A stretch of 64,000 nucleotides of DNA from Agromyces flavus (GTDB lineage Bacteria; Actinomycetota; Actinomycetes; Actinomycetales; Microbacteriaceae). The stretch covers positions 930,001 through 994,000 of the forward strand of contig NZ_LT629755.1 of NCBI RefSeq assembly GCF_900104685.1. The letters are read 5' to 3'. Under the pieces are notes generated by a model. The model worked only from the letters and a program-made list of their open reading frames with translations, searched no databases and had not been told where the DNA came from. The stretch's first letter is position 1, and every line of letters begins with the position of its first letter. Made by a program: the position numbers and the translations under genes. Shown here one piece after another: positions 26,611-38,527 of this stretch.

Positions 26611-27846
26611 ATGCCCGGCCGCGACCCCGTCTACCTCGATCACGCGGCGACGACCCCGCTGCGCCCCGAGGCGATCGACGCGATGACGAGCGCGCTGCAC
26701 CTCGTCGGCAACCCGGCGTCGATCCACAGCGCGGGCCAGAACGCCAAGCGCCTGCTCGAGGAGTCGCGCGAGCAGGTCGCGGCGACGCTCGGCGCCGACC
26801 CGATCGAGGTCGTCTTCACGGGCAGCGGCACCGAGGCCGTGAACCTCGCGATCAAGGGGCTGTACTGGCGCCGTCACCGCGAGGCCGGCGCCCGCCGCAT
26901 CCTCCTGCCCGCCGGCGAGCACCACGCCACGCTCGACACCGTCGGATGGCTGGCCGAGGTCGAGGGCGCCGAGGTCGAGGAACTCCCGGTCGACGAGGTG
27001 GGCCGGCTCCGGGTCGACGCGCTCGCCGCCGCGCTCGAGCGCGACGCGGCATCCGTCGCCCTCGTCACGATGCTCTGGGCGAACAACGAGGTCGGCACGA
27101 TCGAGCCGGTGCGCGAGGCGGCCGAGCTCTGCGCGCGAGCCGGCGTGCCGCTCCACGTCGATGCCATCGCCGCGTACGGGCACGTGCCGATCGACCTGCA
27201 CGCGGTGCGGCGCGACACGGCCGCGCCTGCGGGCTCGGGCCTGGTCGCGATCAGCGTCTCGGCCCACAAGATCGGCGGGCCCGTCGGTATCGGCGCCCTC
27301 GTGCTCGACCGGTCGACGCATATCGAGCCGCTCCTGCACGGCGGCGGGCAGCAGCGTCGCATCCGCTCGGGCACGCAGGATGTCGCGGCCGCGGCGGGGT
27401 TCGCGGCGGCGGCCCGCGTCGCGGCCCAACAGCGCGAGATCGAGCACGAGCGGATGGCGCGGCAGCGCGATCGGCTCGTCGCGGGCGTCGCGGACGCCGT
27501 GCCCGACGCGCGACTCTCCGGGGATTCCGACCCCGGCGCCCGGCTTCCGGGGAACGCGCACTTCTCCTTCCCGGGCTGCGAGGGCGACTCGCTGCTGTTC
27601 CTGCTGGATGCCGCGGGCGTCGCCGTCTCGACCGGATCGGCCTGCCAGGCCGGCGTGCCCGAGCCGTCGCACGTGCTGCTGGCGATGGGTCGCACCGAGG
27701 CCGAGGCGCGCGGGGCGTTGCGCATCACGCTCGGGTGGTCCACGACCGACGCCGACGTCGACGCGTTCCTCGCGGCGCTGCCCGGTGCGGTCGAGCGCGC
27801 GACTCGCGCGGGCATGGCCGACAGGGTCACGAGCTTCGACCGCTGA
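26611..27846 (+). CDS. Cysteine desulfurase (IscS/NifS family)
   Basis: The 411-residue PLP enzyme removes sulfur from cysteine. VYLDHAATTPLRPEAIDAM at the N-terminus, EVVFTGSGTEAVNLAIKG and the PLP lysine in SVSAHKIGGPVGIG are present. The mobile active-site Cys is in STGSACQAGVPEPSHVLLAMG. The short loop before it and the mnmA neighbour point to a persulfide donor for tRNA thiolation, possibly also for other sulfur carriers. The ATG follows AGGAGGT. mnmA starts 51 bases downstream with its own promoter. Confidence 0.92.
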   Translation: MPGRDPVYLDHAATTPLRPEAIDAMTSALHLVGNPASIHSAGQNAKRLLEESREQVAATLGADPIEVVFTGSGTEAVNLAIKGLYWRRHREAGARRILLPAGEHHATLDTVGWLAEVEGAEVEELPVDEVGRLRVDALAAALERDAASVALVTMLWANNEVGTIEPVREAAELCARAGVPLHVDAIAAYGHVPIDLHAVRRDTAAPAGSGLVAISVSAHKIGGPVGIGALVLDRSTHIEPLLHGGGQQRRIRSGTQDVAAAAGFAAAARVAAQQREIEHERMARQRDRLVAGVADAVPDARLSGDSDPGARLPGNAHFSFPGCEGDSLLFLLDAAGVAVSTGSACQAGVPEPSHVLLAMGRTEAEARGALRITLGWSTTDADVDAFLAALPGAVERATRAGMADRVTSFDR

Positions 27847-27884
27847 TCGGGCGGCCGCGCGGCATCCGCTCAGGACCGGGTTCG

Positions 27885-27890
27885 TACACT
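27885..27890 (+). promoter_or_regulatory. -10 box of mnmA (leaderless type)
   Basis: TACACT ends seven bases before the mnmA ATG. There is no Shine-Dalgarno. Confidence 0.55.
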
Positions 27891-27897
27891 GGAACCC

Positions 27898-29019
27898 ATG
27901 CGGGTCCTGGCAGCGATGAGCGGCGGCGTCGACAGCGCCGTCGCGGCGGCGCGCGCCGTCGACGCGGGGCACGACGTGGTCGGCGTGCACCTCGCGCTCA
28001 GCCGCATGCCCGGCACGCTGCGCACGGGAAGCCGCGGCTGCTGCACGATCGAGGACTCGATGGACGCCCAGCGGGCCGCGAACGTGCTCGGCATCCCGTA
28101 CTACGTGTGGGACTTCTCCGAGCGGTTCAAGGCCGACGTCGTCGACGACTTCATCGCCGAGTACGCCGCGGGCCGCACCCCCAACCCGTGCATGCGGTGC
28201 AATGAGCGCATCAAGTTCGCGGCGCTCCTCGAGAAGGCGCTCGCGCTCGGGTTCGACGCCGTGTGCACCGGGCACTACGCGACGATCCTGACGGATGCCG
28301 CGGGCCGCCGTGAGCTGCACCGCGCAAGCGCGTGGGCCAAGGACCAGTCGTACGTGCTCGGGGTGCTCACGGCCGAGCAGCTCGCACACGCCTACTTCCC
28401 GCTCGGCGAGACGCCGTCGAAGCAGCTCGTGCGCGACGAGGCCGCGCGCCGTGGTCTGAGCGTCGCCCAGAAGCCCGACTCCCACGACATCTGCTTCATC
28501 CCCGACGGCGACACGCGCGGATGGCTCGGCGAGAAGGTCGGCGTCGCCACCGGCGACATCATCGACCGCACCGGCGCCGTCGTCGGCTCGCACGAGGGTG
28601 CGCACGCCTACACGGTCGGCCAGCGGCGGGGCCTGCGGCTGGGCACCCCGGCCGCCGACGGCAAGCCGCGCTTCGTGCTCGAGGTGCGCCCGAAGGAGAA
28701 CACCGTCGTCGTCGGGCCGAAGGAGGCGCTCGCGATCGCCGAGATCGCCGGTTCGCGGTACACCTGGGCGGGGGAGCCGCCCGCCGAGCCTGCCGATCCG
28801 TTCGCCTGCGAGGTGCAGATCCGCGCGCACGCCGATCCGGTGCCGGCGGTCGCACGAGTCCAGGCGGATTCCTCGGGCTCGACCGAGCTCGTCGTCTTTC
28901 CCGACACGCCGCTCGACGGCGTCGCACCAGGCCAGACCGCGGTGGTCTACGTCGGCACGCGCGTGCTCGGCCAGTGCACGATCGACCGGACGGTGAGCGC
29001 GGTGCCGGCTGACGCCTGA
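27898..29019 (+). CDS. mnmA: tRNA-specific 2-thiouridylase MnmA
   Basis: The 373-residue ATP-pyrophosphatase thiolates U34 of Lys, Glu and Gln tRNAs. The PP-loop [15 protein letters not shown] is at the N-terminus. The catalytic Cys lies in [17 protein letters not shown] and its partner Cys in [22 protein letters not shown] and the C-terminal beta-barrel ([20 protein letters not shown]) complete the family. Sulfur would come from the upstream cysteine desulfurase. Confidence 0.96.
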   Translation: MRVLAAMSGGVDSAVAAARAVDAGHDVVGVHLALSRMPGTLRTGSRGCCTIEDSMDAQRAANVLGIPYYVWDFSERFKADVVDDFIAEYAAGRTPNPCMRCNERIKFAALLEKALALGFDAVCTGHYATILTDAAGRRELHRASAWAKDQSYVLGVLTAEQLAHAYFPLGETPSKQLVRDEAARRGLSVAQKPDSHDICFIPDGDTRGWLGEKVGVATGDIIDRTGAVVGSHEGAHAYTVGQRRGLRLGTPAADGKPRFVLEVRPKENTVVVGPKEALAIAEIAGSRYTWAGEPPAEPADPFACEVQIRAHADPVPAVARVQADSSGSTELVVFPDTPLDGVAPGQTAVVYVGTRVLGQCTIDRTVSAVPADA

Positions 29020-29031
29020 GTGCGTCGTGTA

Positions 29032-29059
29032 CCCCGATCGGGGGTGGATCGCGTAGATT
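29032..29059 (+). promoter_or_regulatory. Palindrome plus -10 box upstream of the first paralogous membrane gene
   Basis: CCCCGATCGGGG (29032-29043) is a perfect 12-bp palindrome placed just upstream of TAGATT (29054-29059). It could be an operator or the end of the mnmA transcript. The leader to the GTG is about 50 bases. Confidence 0.4.
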
Positions 29060-29114
29060 CTCTGGGGTTGGCGCCGGCCACCCCCACCGGCGCGCGCGAG
29101 TCCGAGGAGCCGTC

Positions 29115-29828
29115 GTGTCCTACCCGCTGTACCCCGCCGACCCGAACCGAGACCCCGCCGAGCCCTTCCGGAACCTGGAACCGGCTCCGACCACGGCGAC
29201 GACCGCCGTGATCGATCCGGCGCCCCGACAGTGGGACGACCCGATCGACGAACGTCCGATCACGGTGGAAGAGGTCGCGGAACGACAGCGCGAGGCGTTC
29301 GGCGGTCCCAAGATCGGGTCGGCGTTCTTCGGCTGGCTCACGGCCACGGCGACCGGGGCCATCCTCGCGGGCGTCGTCGTCGTCGTGACGGCCGTGATCG
29401 GGCTGGATGTCATCCCCGACCCGTGGGCGACCGGCGGGCTCGGTCCGTTCGACGGCGTCACCGTCGGGTGGATCGTGATCGGCATCATCCTCGCGATCGT
29501 GCTCGTCTCCTTCTACTGCGGCGGCTACGTGGCCGGGCGGATGGCGCGGTTCAGCGGCGCCGCGCAGGGTCTCGCCGTCTGGGGCTGGGCCGTCGTCATC
29601 GGCATCGCCGCCGCCGTCGCGATCGGCCTGCTCGACGGGCGCTTCGGCTTCGTCGCCGCCGGACGGGACGCCGTGCCCAGCATCCCCGTCTCGGTCGAGC
29701 TCGTCACCGTCGCCTGGATCGGTGCCGCGGTCGCCCTGGTGCTCGTGAGCATCGGGGGCGCCGTGCTCGGCGGAACGGTGGGCGTGCGCTACCACCGGCG
29801 GGTCGACCGCGTCGGGCTCGAGGCCTGA
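29115..29828 (+). CDS. Four-helix membrane protein, paralogue A
   Basis: The 237-residue protein starts at GTG. A Pro/Asp-rich cytoplasmic-looking N-terminus of about 70 residues precedes GSAFFGWLTA and four hydrophobic segments. The conserved loop FYCGGYVAGRMARFSGAAQGLAVW follows the second. It ends in GAVLGGTVGVRYHRRVD. The downstream gene encodes a clear paralogue with the same landmarks. Comparable small membrane proteins are sometimes called YrzE-like. I cannot assign a function. Confidence 0.7.
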   Translation: MSYPLYPADPNRDPAEPFRNLEPAPTTATTAVIDPAPRQWDDPIDERPITVEEVAERQREAFGGPKIGSAFFGWLTATATGAILAGVVVVVTAVIGLDVIPDPWATGGLGPFDGVTVGWIVIGIILAIVLVSFYCGGYVAGRMARFSGAAQGLAVWGWAVVIGIAAAVAIGLLDGRFGFVAAGRDAVPSIPVSVELVTVAWIGAAVALVLVSIGGAVLGGTVGVRYHRRVDRVGLEA

Positions 29829-29900
29829 CACGGCTCACTGGCCGGTGCGCCGACGCTGAGCTGCCCAACCTGAACGTCGGCCGTACGTTCGCTGCACCGT

Positions 29901-29920
29901 GAGGGCGCTTCGACGCCCTC
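29901..29920 (+). terminator. Hairpin between the paralogous membrane genes
   Basis: GAGGGCG and CGCCCTC form a perfect 7-bp stem with a 6-base loop and no T-run. Upstream, GAACGT and ACGTTC (29872-29890) form another inverted repeat. It is probably a weak terminator. Confidence 0.35.
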
Positions 29921-29931
29921 TGTCAAGGCCC

Positions 29932-29960
29932 CTGACGCCGACCCCTCGCCGCCGTATCGT
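29932..29960 (+). promoter_or_regulatory. Promoter of the second paralogous membrane gene
   Basis: CTGACG (-35-like) and TATCGT (-10) are separated by exactly 17 bases, one of the few recognisable -35/-10 pairs here. A GAGAGGGG ribosome binding site follows before the ATG at 30020. Confidence 0.5.
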
Positions 29961-30019
29961 CGGGAACGGCGCCGCAGGCACCACCCGTGTGCGGCGCACA
30001 CCACGAGAGGGGACCTGTC

Positions 30020-30814
30020 ATGAGCACCTCATCCGATCGACCCGCCCGCGATCCGTATCCGCCGACTCCGGCGGACCGCGACGGCGACGGCGACCGCGAC
30101 GACCGCGAGGTCGGCGTGGACCGGGACCGCGACGGCGTCCGCGACGACCGCGAGGTCGCGGCGGACCGCGACGGCGACGGCGTCCGCGACGACCGCGAGG
30201 TGGCGGCCCGTCACCGCGACGCCGCTCGGGACGAGCGACTCGTGTCCGACCCGGCGCTGCGAGCCGCGGTCGTGGACCGGCAGCGCCAGCGGTACGGCGG
30301 CATCAAGTTCGGCTCGGCGTTCTTCGGCTGGCTGACGGCCGTCGGCGTCGCCGTGCTGCTCACTGCGCTGCTGGCCGCGACCGGCGCGGCGCTGGGGCTC
30401 GGCACGCTCGGCGAGGCGGTCGACGAGGCCGCCGCCGAGAACGCCCAGACGATCGGCATCGTCGGCGCCATCGCGCTGCTCGTGATCCTGTTCGTCGCCT
30501 ACTTCGCCGGCGGCTACGTGGCCGGTCGGATGGCGCGGTTCAACGGCATGAAGCAGGGCCTCGCCGTCTGGCTGTGGGCCATCGTCATCGCCGTCGTCGG
30601 TGCCGTCATCGCAGCGATCGCCGGCTCGCAGTACGACATCCTCGCGAACCTCAACACCTTCCCGCGGATCCCCGTGACCGAGGGCGAACTGACGGTCGCC
30701 GGCATCGTCACGCTGGTGCTGGTCATCCTGGCGAGCCTCGGCGGAGCCATCCTCGGCGGCAAGGCCGGGACGCGGTACCACCGCAAGGTGGACGCCGCCG
30801 GCTTCGGCGCCTGA
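30020..30814 (+). CDS. Four-helix membrane protein, paralogue B, with acidic Asp-repeat N-terminus
   Basis: The product has 264 residues from the ATG after GAGAGGGG. The membrane part parallels the previous gene: GSAFFGWLTA, GGYVAGRMARFNGMKQGLAVW and the terminal GAILGGKAGTRYHRKVD. The hydrophilic N-terminus differs. It carries three 15-residue repeats of the type DRDGDGVRDDREVAA, whose DxDxDG spacing resembles calcium-binding loops of thrombospondin-3 or EF-hand type. Topology is not certain, and if this end is cytoplasmic, calcium binding would be unusual. The function is unknown. Confidence 0.7.
   Translation: MSTSSDRPARDPYPPTPADRDGDGDRDDREVGVDRDRDGVRDDREVAADRDGDGVRDDREVAARHRDAARDERLVSDPALRAAVVDRQRQRYGGIKFGSAFFGWLTAVGVAVLLTALLAATGAALGLGTLGEAVDEAAAENAQTIGIVGAIALLVILFVAYFAGGYVAGRMARFNGMKQGLAVWLWAIVIAVVGAVIAAIAGSQYDILANLNTFPRIPVTEGELTVAGIVTLVLVILASLGGAILGGKAGTRYHRKVDAAGFGA
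30074..30208 (+). repeat. Three tandem 45-bp coding repeats
   Basis: Units at 30074-30118, 30119-30163 and 30164-30208 encode DRDGDGDRDDREVGV, DRDRDGVRDDREVAA and DRDGDGVRDDREVAA. The last two differ by few bases, suggesting recent duplication. Confidence 0.9.
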
Positions 30815-30843
30815 CGCCCGGGGGCGGGGCGCGGCGCCGAAGA

Positions 30844-30871
30844 GGGGTGCGCGGCTGGGGCCGCGCACCCC
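30844..30871 (+). terminator. Terminator-like hairpin after paralogue B
   Basis: GGGGTGCGCGGC and GCCGCGCACCCC form a perfect 12-bp stem with a TGGG loop. There is no T-run, but the stem is very strong. A second G/C hairpin lies at 30893-30920. Confidence 0.6.
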
Positions 30872-30887
30872 ACTCGTCGTCACGTGA

Positions 30888-33305
<2,418 letters not shown>

Positions 33306-33315
33306 GGGGGGCCGC

Positions 33316-35082
33316 ATGGCGGATGACGACGACGTCCGGGACGACGAGACCCGGGCGAGCGGCGCGTCGCGCCGCGAGTTCCTGAAGCTCGGCGGTGTCG
33401 CCGGCGCCGCCGCAGTGGTCGCGGGCGGCGGCGCCGCCGCGGTGGGCGCCACCGTCGGACACTCCGCGGGCGTGACCGAGGGGGCGGAGGGAATCGCCGC
33501 GCTCCCGTCGACGCCGACGGCGCGACGCACGCCCGGCTTCGATCATCTCGTGGTGGTCATGAGCGAGAACCGCTCCTTCGACAACTTCCTCGGCTGGCTC
33601 TACGACGCCGACACCCTTCCTGACCGGGCCACGTTCGACGGGCTCGCATTCGGCGAGTATGCGAACACCGATCCGTCCGGCACGAGCGTTTCCGCGCACG
33701 TGTACGCCGGGCCGACCGACGTGATCATGAGCCGGCCCGACCCCGATCCGGGCGAGGAGTTCCCCCACGTCAACACCCAGCTGTTCGGCACCATCCGCCC
33801 CGCGTCGAACGCCTCGGCACCGGTCGACGAGATGCGCGAGCCCTACAACGCGCCCGACGCCGGTGCGAGACCCACCATGGGCGGCTTCGTCGTCGATTAC
33901 GCCCACCACGTCGATCACGACGTCCGGCACGACGGTGACCGGGACATCCACCAGATCATGGGCTCGTTCTCGCCCGAGATGCTGCCCGTCACGACCACGC
34001 TCGCGAAGGGCTTCGCGGTCTACGACGCCTGGCACTGCGCGGTGCCCAGCCAGACGTTCTGCAACCGTTCGTTCTTCCACGCCTCGACCTCGCACGGGTT
34101 CGTCACCAACCGCGGCGGCGACGACGGCTACCTCAAGTGGCTCGAGGCGAAGGCCGCGCCGACCATCTTCAACCGCCTGGAGGACGCAGGGCTGGACTGG
34201 CGGATCTACTTCGACGACCTGCAGCTGATCTCGCTGACCGGGTTCATCCATGCGCCGGCACTCGAGAAGTACTGGCGCACCGACCACTTCGCGCCCATGT
34301 CCCGGTTCTGGACCGACGTCGAGGACGGGAAGCTCCCGCCCTACTCGTTCGTGGAGCCGCGCATGATCTACGACCACAACGACTTCCACCCACCGGTGGG
34401 GCCGCTCCGCCAGACCGTGGTCGAGGGTGAAGAGGTCACCGACAGCGCGATCTCCGACGTCCGCGCGGGCGAGCTGCTCCTCCACCGCATCTACTCCGCG
34501 ATCCGCGCGAGCGCGACCGAGGGCGGGTCCAACGCGATGAACACGATGCTGCTCCTGACGTTCGACGAGCACGGCGGCACGTACGACCACGTCGCGCCGC
34601 CGTCGGCCACGCCGCCGCACCCCGACGCGAAGCCCGGTGAGATGGGATTCACGTTCGACCGGCTGGGCTGCCGTGTCCCGGCCATCGCGATCTCGGCGTA
34701 CACCGCCGAGGGTGGCATCATCCACGACCAGATGCACCATGGGTCCGTGATCGCCACCCTGTGCAAGCTGCACGAGCTCGACCCCCTCACCGACCGCGAC
34801 GACGGCGCGCCCGACCTCCGCAACGCGCTCACCCTCGACACCCCGCGGCATCCGCTCACCTGGCCGGCCACCACGCCCCAGTACACGCCGCCGAATCCCG
34901 AATCCGCCCCGCACCCGGCCGAGGCGCATCGCACGGCTCCGCTCAGCCCACCGGCACGCGGCCTGCTCGGAATGCTCATCGCCAAGTACGGCGACGAGGG
35001 CGAAGCCGAGCCGCAGACCTACGGCGACGCGTACGAGGCGCTGCAGAAGTACGGCGTCGGCCTGTTCGGCGCGCCTCGATAG
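33316..35082 (+). CDS. Tat-exported phosphoesterase (phospholipase C / acid phosphatase family)
   Basis: The 588-residue protein has a twin-arginine signal (SRREFLKLGGVAGAAAVVAG) near residue 20. The phosphoesterase family block HLVVVMSENRSFDNFLGWLY starts near residue 77. Further conserved regions are CAVPSQTFCNRSFFHASTSHG, MLLLTFDEHGGTYDHVAPP and QMHHGSVIATLCKLHEL. Such enzymes cleave phospholipid head groups or phosphate esters outside the cell. It starts ten bases after ligA behind a GGGGGG ribosome binding site. It separates ligA from gatCAB, which are often adjacent in related bacteria. Confidence 0.88.
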   Translation: MADDDDVRDDETRASGASRREFLKLGGVAGAAAVVAGGGAAAVGATVGHSAGVTEGAEGIAALPSTPTARRTPGFDHLVVVMSENRSFDNFLGWLYDADTLPDRATFDGLAFGEYANTDPSGTSVSAHVYAGPTDVIMSRPDPDPGEEFPHVNTQLFGTIRPASNASAPVDEMREPYNAPDAGARPTMGGFVVDYAHHVDHDVRHDGDRDIHQIMGSFSPEMLPVTTTLAKGFAVYDAWHCAVPSQTFCNRSFFHASTSHGFVTNRGGDDGYLKWLEAKAAPTIFNRLEDAGLDWRIYFDDLQLISLTGFIHAPALEKYWRTDHFAPMSRFWTDVEDGKLPPYSFVEPRMIYDHNDFHPPVGPLRQTVVEGEEVTDSAISDVRAGELLLHRIYSAIRASATEGGSNAMNTMLLLTFDEHGGTYDHVAPPSATPPHPDAKPGEMGFTFDRLGCRVPAIAISAYTAEGGIIHDQMHHGSVIATLCKLHELDPLTDRDDGAPDLRNALTLDTPRHPLTWPATTPQYTPPNPESAPHPAEAHRTAPLSPPARGLLGMLIAKYGDEGEAEPQTYGDAYEALQKYGVGLFGAPR

Positions 35083-35085
35083 AAT
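35080..35085 (+). promoter_or_regulatory. -10 box upstream of gatC
   Basis: TAGAAT overlaps the stop codon of the phosphoesterase gene. The leader to gatC is under 30 bases with a weak CGGAG. Confidence 0.4.
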
Positions 35086-35119
35086 CGCTGGCATCCCCAT
35101 CCCCATACGACGGAGCAGC

Positions 35120-35419
35120 ATGTCTGAAATCAGCGCCGAGCAGGTCGCGCACCTCGCGAACCTCGCTCGCATCGCGCTCACCGAGGAAGAGATCGGCCAC
35201 CTCACCACGGAACTCGGCCAGATCATGCAGGCGGTCGAGAAGGTGAGCGAGGTCGCCACGCCCGAGGTCTCGCCGACGAGCCACCCGATCCCGCTGCACA
35301 ACCCGCTGCGCGAGGACGTCCCGTCCGACGTCCTGAGCCTCGAGCAGGTGCTCTCCGGCGCGCCCGAGCACGACGGCACCCGCTTCGTCGTCACGGCGAT
35401 CCTGGGGGAGGAGCAGTGA
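35120..35419 (+). CDS. gatC: Asp/Glu-tRNA(Asn/Gln) amidotransferase subunit C
   Basis: The 99-residue GatC has the family start [22 protein letters not shown] and the C-terminal [22 protein letters not shown]. It wraps around GatA and GatB and stabilises the complex that amidates mischarged Glu-tRNA(Gln) or Asp-tRNA(Asn). The stop overlaps the GTG of gatA by four bases. Confidence 0.95.
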   Translation: MSEISAEQVAHLANLARIALTEEEIGHLTTELGQIMQAVEKVSEVATPEVSPTSHPIPLHNPLREDVPSDVLSLEQVLSGAPEHDGTRFVVTAILGEEQ

Positions 35420-36945
35420 GCGACCTGATCCGGCTGAGCGCGGCCGACCTCGCCGACCGGCTCTCCTCGCGCGAGGTGTCGTCCGTCGAGGCGACCCAGG
35501 CGCACCTCGACCGCATCGCCGCTGTCGACGGTGCCGTCCACGCGTACCTCCACGTCAACGACGCCGCACTCGAGGCCGCCGCCGAGGTCGATCGTCGCCG
35601 TGCCGCCGGCGAGGAGCTCGGCCCGCTCGCGGGCGTGCCGATCGCGATCAAGGACGTGCTCGTCACCAAGGGCATGCCGTCGACCTCCGGCTCGCGGATC
35701 CTCGAGGGCTGGGTGCCGCCCTACGATGCGACGCCCGTGCGCAAGGTGCGCGAGGCCGGCATGGTGCTGCTCGGCAAGACCAACATGGACGAGTTCGCGA
35801 TGGGCTCCTCGACCGAGCACTCGGCGTACGGCCCGACGCACAACCCGTGGGACCTCGAGCGGATCCCGGGTGGTTCGGGCGGCGGGTCCGCCGCCGCGGT
35901 GGCGGCCTTCGAGGCGCCGCTGGCGCTCGGCAGCGACACCGGTGGATCCATCCGCCAGCCCGCGCACGTGACCGGAACCGTCGGCACCAAGCCCACGTAC
36001 GGCGGAGTGAGCCGCTACGGCTCGATCGCACTCGCGTCCTCGCTCGACCAGGTCGGGCCGGTCAGCCGCACCGTCCTCGACGCGGCACTCCTGCACGACG
36101 TCATCGCCGGGCACGATCCGCACGACCAGACCTCGATCCCCGATCCGTGGCCGTCCATGGCAGAGGCCGTGCGGCGAGCGGATGTCTCGGGCCTGCGCAT
36201 CGGCGTGGTGAAGGAGCTCGACACCGACGGCTTCCAGGCGGGCGTGCGCCAGCGCTTCCACGAGGCGCTCGAACTGCTCGAGCGCAACGGCGCCGAGATC
36301 GTCGAGGTGGCCGCACCGAGCTTCGAGTACTCGATCGCTGCCTATTACCTGATCCTGCCCGCCGAGGCCTCGTCGAACCTCGCGAAGTTCGACTCCGTTC
36401 GGTTCGGCCTGCGCGTCGTGCCCGACGGCGGCGGCACGGTCGAAGAGGTCATGGCGGCGACGCGCGAAGCCGGCTTCGGTCCCGAGGTCAAGCGCCGCAT
36501 CATCCTCGGCACCTACGCCCTGTCGGCCGGCTACTACGACGCCTACTACGGCAGCGCGCAGAAGGTCCGCACGCTCGTGCAGCAGGACTTCGACGCCGCA
36601 TTCGGCAAGGTCGACGTGCTCGCGACGCCCAGCGCGCCGACCACGGCGTTCAAGCTCGGCGAGAAGCTCGACGACCCGCTCGCGATGTACCTCAACGACG
36701 TCGCGACGATCCCGGCGAACCTCGCGGGCGTGCCCGGCATCTCGGTGCCCGCGGGCCTCGCTCCTGAAGACGGCCTCCCGGTCGGCATCCAGTTCCTGGC
36801 GCCGGCGCGCGAAGACGCCCGCCTCTACAACGTCGGCGGCGCGCTCGAGGCGCTGCTCGTCGACCAGTGGGGCGGTCCACTGCTCGCGCAGGCCCCCGAC
36901 CTGTCCACCCACGAACTCATGGCGACCGAGGAGGGCGTGGTCTGA
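35416..36945 (+). CDS. gatA: Asp/Glu-tRNA(Asn/Gln) amidotransferase subunit A
   Basis: The 509-residue amidase-signature enzyme releases ammonia from glutamine. The catalytic Lys lies in [20 protein letters not shown]. The Ser-cisSer-Lys partners lie in [34 protein letters not shown]. The ammonia then channels to GatB. The GTG start overlaps gatC by four bases, and the stop overlaps the gatB ATG by one base, so the three subunits are tightly coupled. Confidence 0.97.
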   Translation: MSDLIRLSAADLADRLSSREVSSVEATQAHLDRIAAVDGAVHAYLHVNDAALEAAAEVDRRRAAGEELGPLAGVPIAIKDVLVTKGMPSTSGSRILEGWVPPYDATPVRKVREAGMVLLGKTNMDEFAMGSSTEHSAYGPTHNPWDLERIPGGSGGGSAAAVAAFEAPLALGSDTGGSIRQPAHVTGTVGTKPTYGGVSRYGSIALASSLDQVGPVSRTVLDAALLHDVIAGHDPHDQTSIPDPWPSMAEAVRRADVSGLRIGVVKELDTDGFQAGVRQRFHEALELLERNGAEIVEVAAPSFEYSIAAYYLILPAEASSNLAKFDSVRFGLRVVPDGGGTVEEVMAATREAGFGPEVKRRIILGTYALSAGYYDAYYGSAQKVRTLVQQDFDAAFGKVDVLATPSAPTTAFKLGEKLDDPLAMYLNDVATIPANLAGVPGISVPAGLAPEDGLPVGIQFLAPAREDARLYNVGGALEALLVDQWGGPLLAQAPDLSTHELMATEEGVV

Positions 36946-38462
36946 TGGCACGCGCGGCACTGATGGACTTCGACGAGGCCCTCGAGCGCTTCGAGCCGGT
37001 GATCGGGCTCGAGGTGCACGTCGAGCTCAACACCACGACGAAGATGTTCTCGCCGGCACCCAACCCGGCCAACAGCGCCTACCACGGCGCCGAGCCGAAC
37101 ACGCTCGTCGCGCCGGTCGACATGGGCCTGCCCGGCTCCCTCCCGGTCGTCAACGGCACGGCCGTGCGTCACTCGATCTCGCTGGGCCTCGCGCTCGGCT
37201 GCTCGATCGCGCCGTCGAGCCGATTCGCTCGGAAGAACTACTTCTACCCCGACCTCGGCAAGAACTACCAGATCTCGCAGTACGACGAGCCGATCGCGTT
37301 CGAGGGGTCGGTCGAGGTCGAGCTCGAGAACGGCCGCGTCTTCCAGGTGGCGATCGAGCGGGCGCACATGGAGGAGGACGCGGGCAAGCTCACGCACGTC
37401 GGCGCGACCGGCCGCATCCACGGCGCCGAGTACTCGCTCGTCGACTACAACCGCGCGGGCGTGCCGCTCGTCGAGATCGTGACGAAGCCCGTGGTCGGGG
37501 CCGGGGCGGATGCGCCAGCACTCGCGCGCGCGTACGTCGCCGCCATCCGCGACATCGTGCTCTCGCTCGGCATCTCCGAGGCGCGCATGGAGCGCGGCAA
37601 CCTGCGCTGCGACGCGAACGTCTCGCTGCGTCCCAAGGGCCAGGAGAAGTTCGGTACGCGGACTGAGACGAAGAACGTCAACTCGATGCGCTCGGTCGAG
37701 CGCGCGGTCCGCTACGAGATCCAGCGGCAGGCGGCGATCCTCGCCGACGGCGGCACCATCACGCAGGAGACCCGTCACTGGCACGAGGACACGGGCACCA
37801 CGAGCCCCGGCCGCCCCAAGTCCGATGCCGACGACTACCGGTACTTCCCCGAGCCCGACCTGCTGCCGGTCGAGCCCGACCCCGCGCTGATCGAGGAGCT
37901 GCGGGCCGCGCTGCCCGAGCCGCCGGCCACGCGTCGGCGCCGCCTCAAGGCCGAGTGGGGCTTCAGCGACATCGACTTCCAGGGCGTCGTCAACGGCGGC
38001 CTGCTCAACGAGGTGCTCGCCACGGTCGAGGCGGGCGCCACGCCCGCCGCCGCGCGCAAGTGGTGGACCGGCGAGCTGACCCGCATCGCGAACGCGCAGG
38101 GCACCGATGCGAGCGAGTTGGTCGAGCCCGTGGATGTCGCCGAGCTCGCCGCGCTCGTCGACGAGGGCACCCTCACCGACCGCCTCGCCCGCCAGGTGCT
38201 CGAGGGCGTCATCGCGGGCGAGGGCTCGCCGCGCGAGATCGTCGAGGCGCGCGGCCTCGCCGTCGTCTCCGACGACGGTGCGCTCGTCGCCGCGATCGAC
38301 CAGGCACTCGCTGCGCAGCCCGACGTGCTCGCGAAGATCCGCGACGGCAAGGTGCAGGCCGCGGGCGCCGTCATCGGCGCGGTCATGAAGGCGATGCAGG
38401 GCAAGGCCGACGCTGCGCGCGTGCGCGAGCTCGTCCTCGAGCGGGCCGGCAGCGAGCAATAG
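36945..38462 (+). CDS. gatB: Asp/Glu-tRNA(Asn/Gln) amidotransferase subunit B
   Basis: The product has 505 residues from the ATG overlapping the gatA stop (a second ATG at 36963 is possible). GatB binds the mischarged tRNA and phosphorylates its acyl group. Conserved blocks are [28 protein letters not shown] [57 protein letters not shown] and [16 protein letters not shown]. The YqeY-like tail domain ends in [18 protein letters not shown]. With this complex present, GlnRS and/or AsnRS may be absent from the genome. Confidence 0.97.
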   Translation: MARAALMDFDEALERFEPVIGLEVHVELNTTTKMFSPAPNPANSAYHGAEPNTLVAPVDMGLPGSLPVVNGTAVRHSISLGLALGCSIAPSSRFARKNYFYPDLGKNYQISQYDEPIAFEGSVEVELENGRVFQVAIERAHMEEDAGKLTHVGATGRIHGAEYSLVDYNRAGVPLVEIVTKPVVGAGADAPALARAYVAAIRDIVLSLGISEARMERGNLRCDANVSLRPKGQEKFGTRTETKNVNSMRSVERAVRYEIQRQAAILADGGTITQETRHWHEDTGTTSPGRPKSDADDYRYFPEPDLLPVEPDPALIEELRAALPEPPATRRRRLKAEWGFSDIDFQGVVNGGLLNEVLATVEAGATPAAARKWWTGELTRIANAQGTDASELVEPVDVAELAALVDEGTLTDRLARQVLEGVIAGEGSPREIVEARGLAVVSDDGALVAAIDQALAAQPDVLAKIRDGKVQAAGAVIGAVMKAMQGKADAARVRELVLERAGSEQ

Positions 38463-38494
38463 CGGGTTCCCAGCCCGTTCGAGGCGGGTGCCGA

Positions 38495-38500
38495 TACGCT
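38495..38500 (+). promoter_or_regulatory. -10 box of the Gly/Asp-rich protein gene
   Basis: TACGCT is followed by a leader of about 25 bases with GAGTGAGGA before the ATG at 38528. Confidence 0.45.
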
Positions 38501-38527
38501 GTCGATCCCTACGAGAGTGAGGACATC

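Noticed and set aside
30074..30208. Regular 45-bp repeats considered as a CRISPR array
   Set aside because: The units are contiguous with no spacers and encode in-frame 15-residue peptides inside an intact gene.
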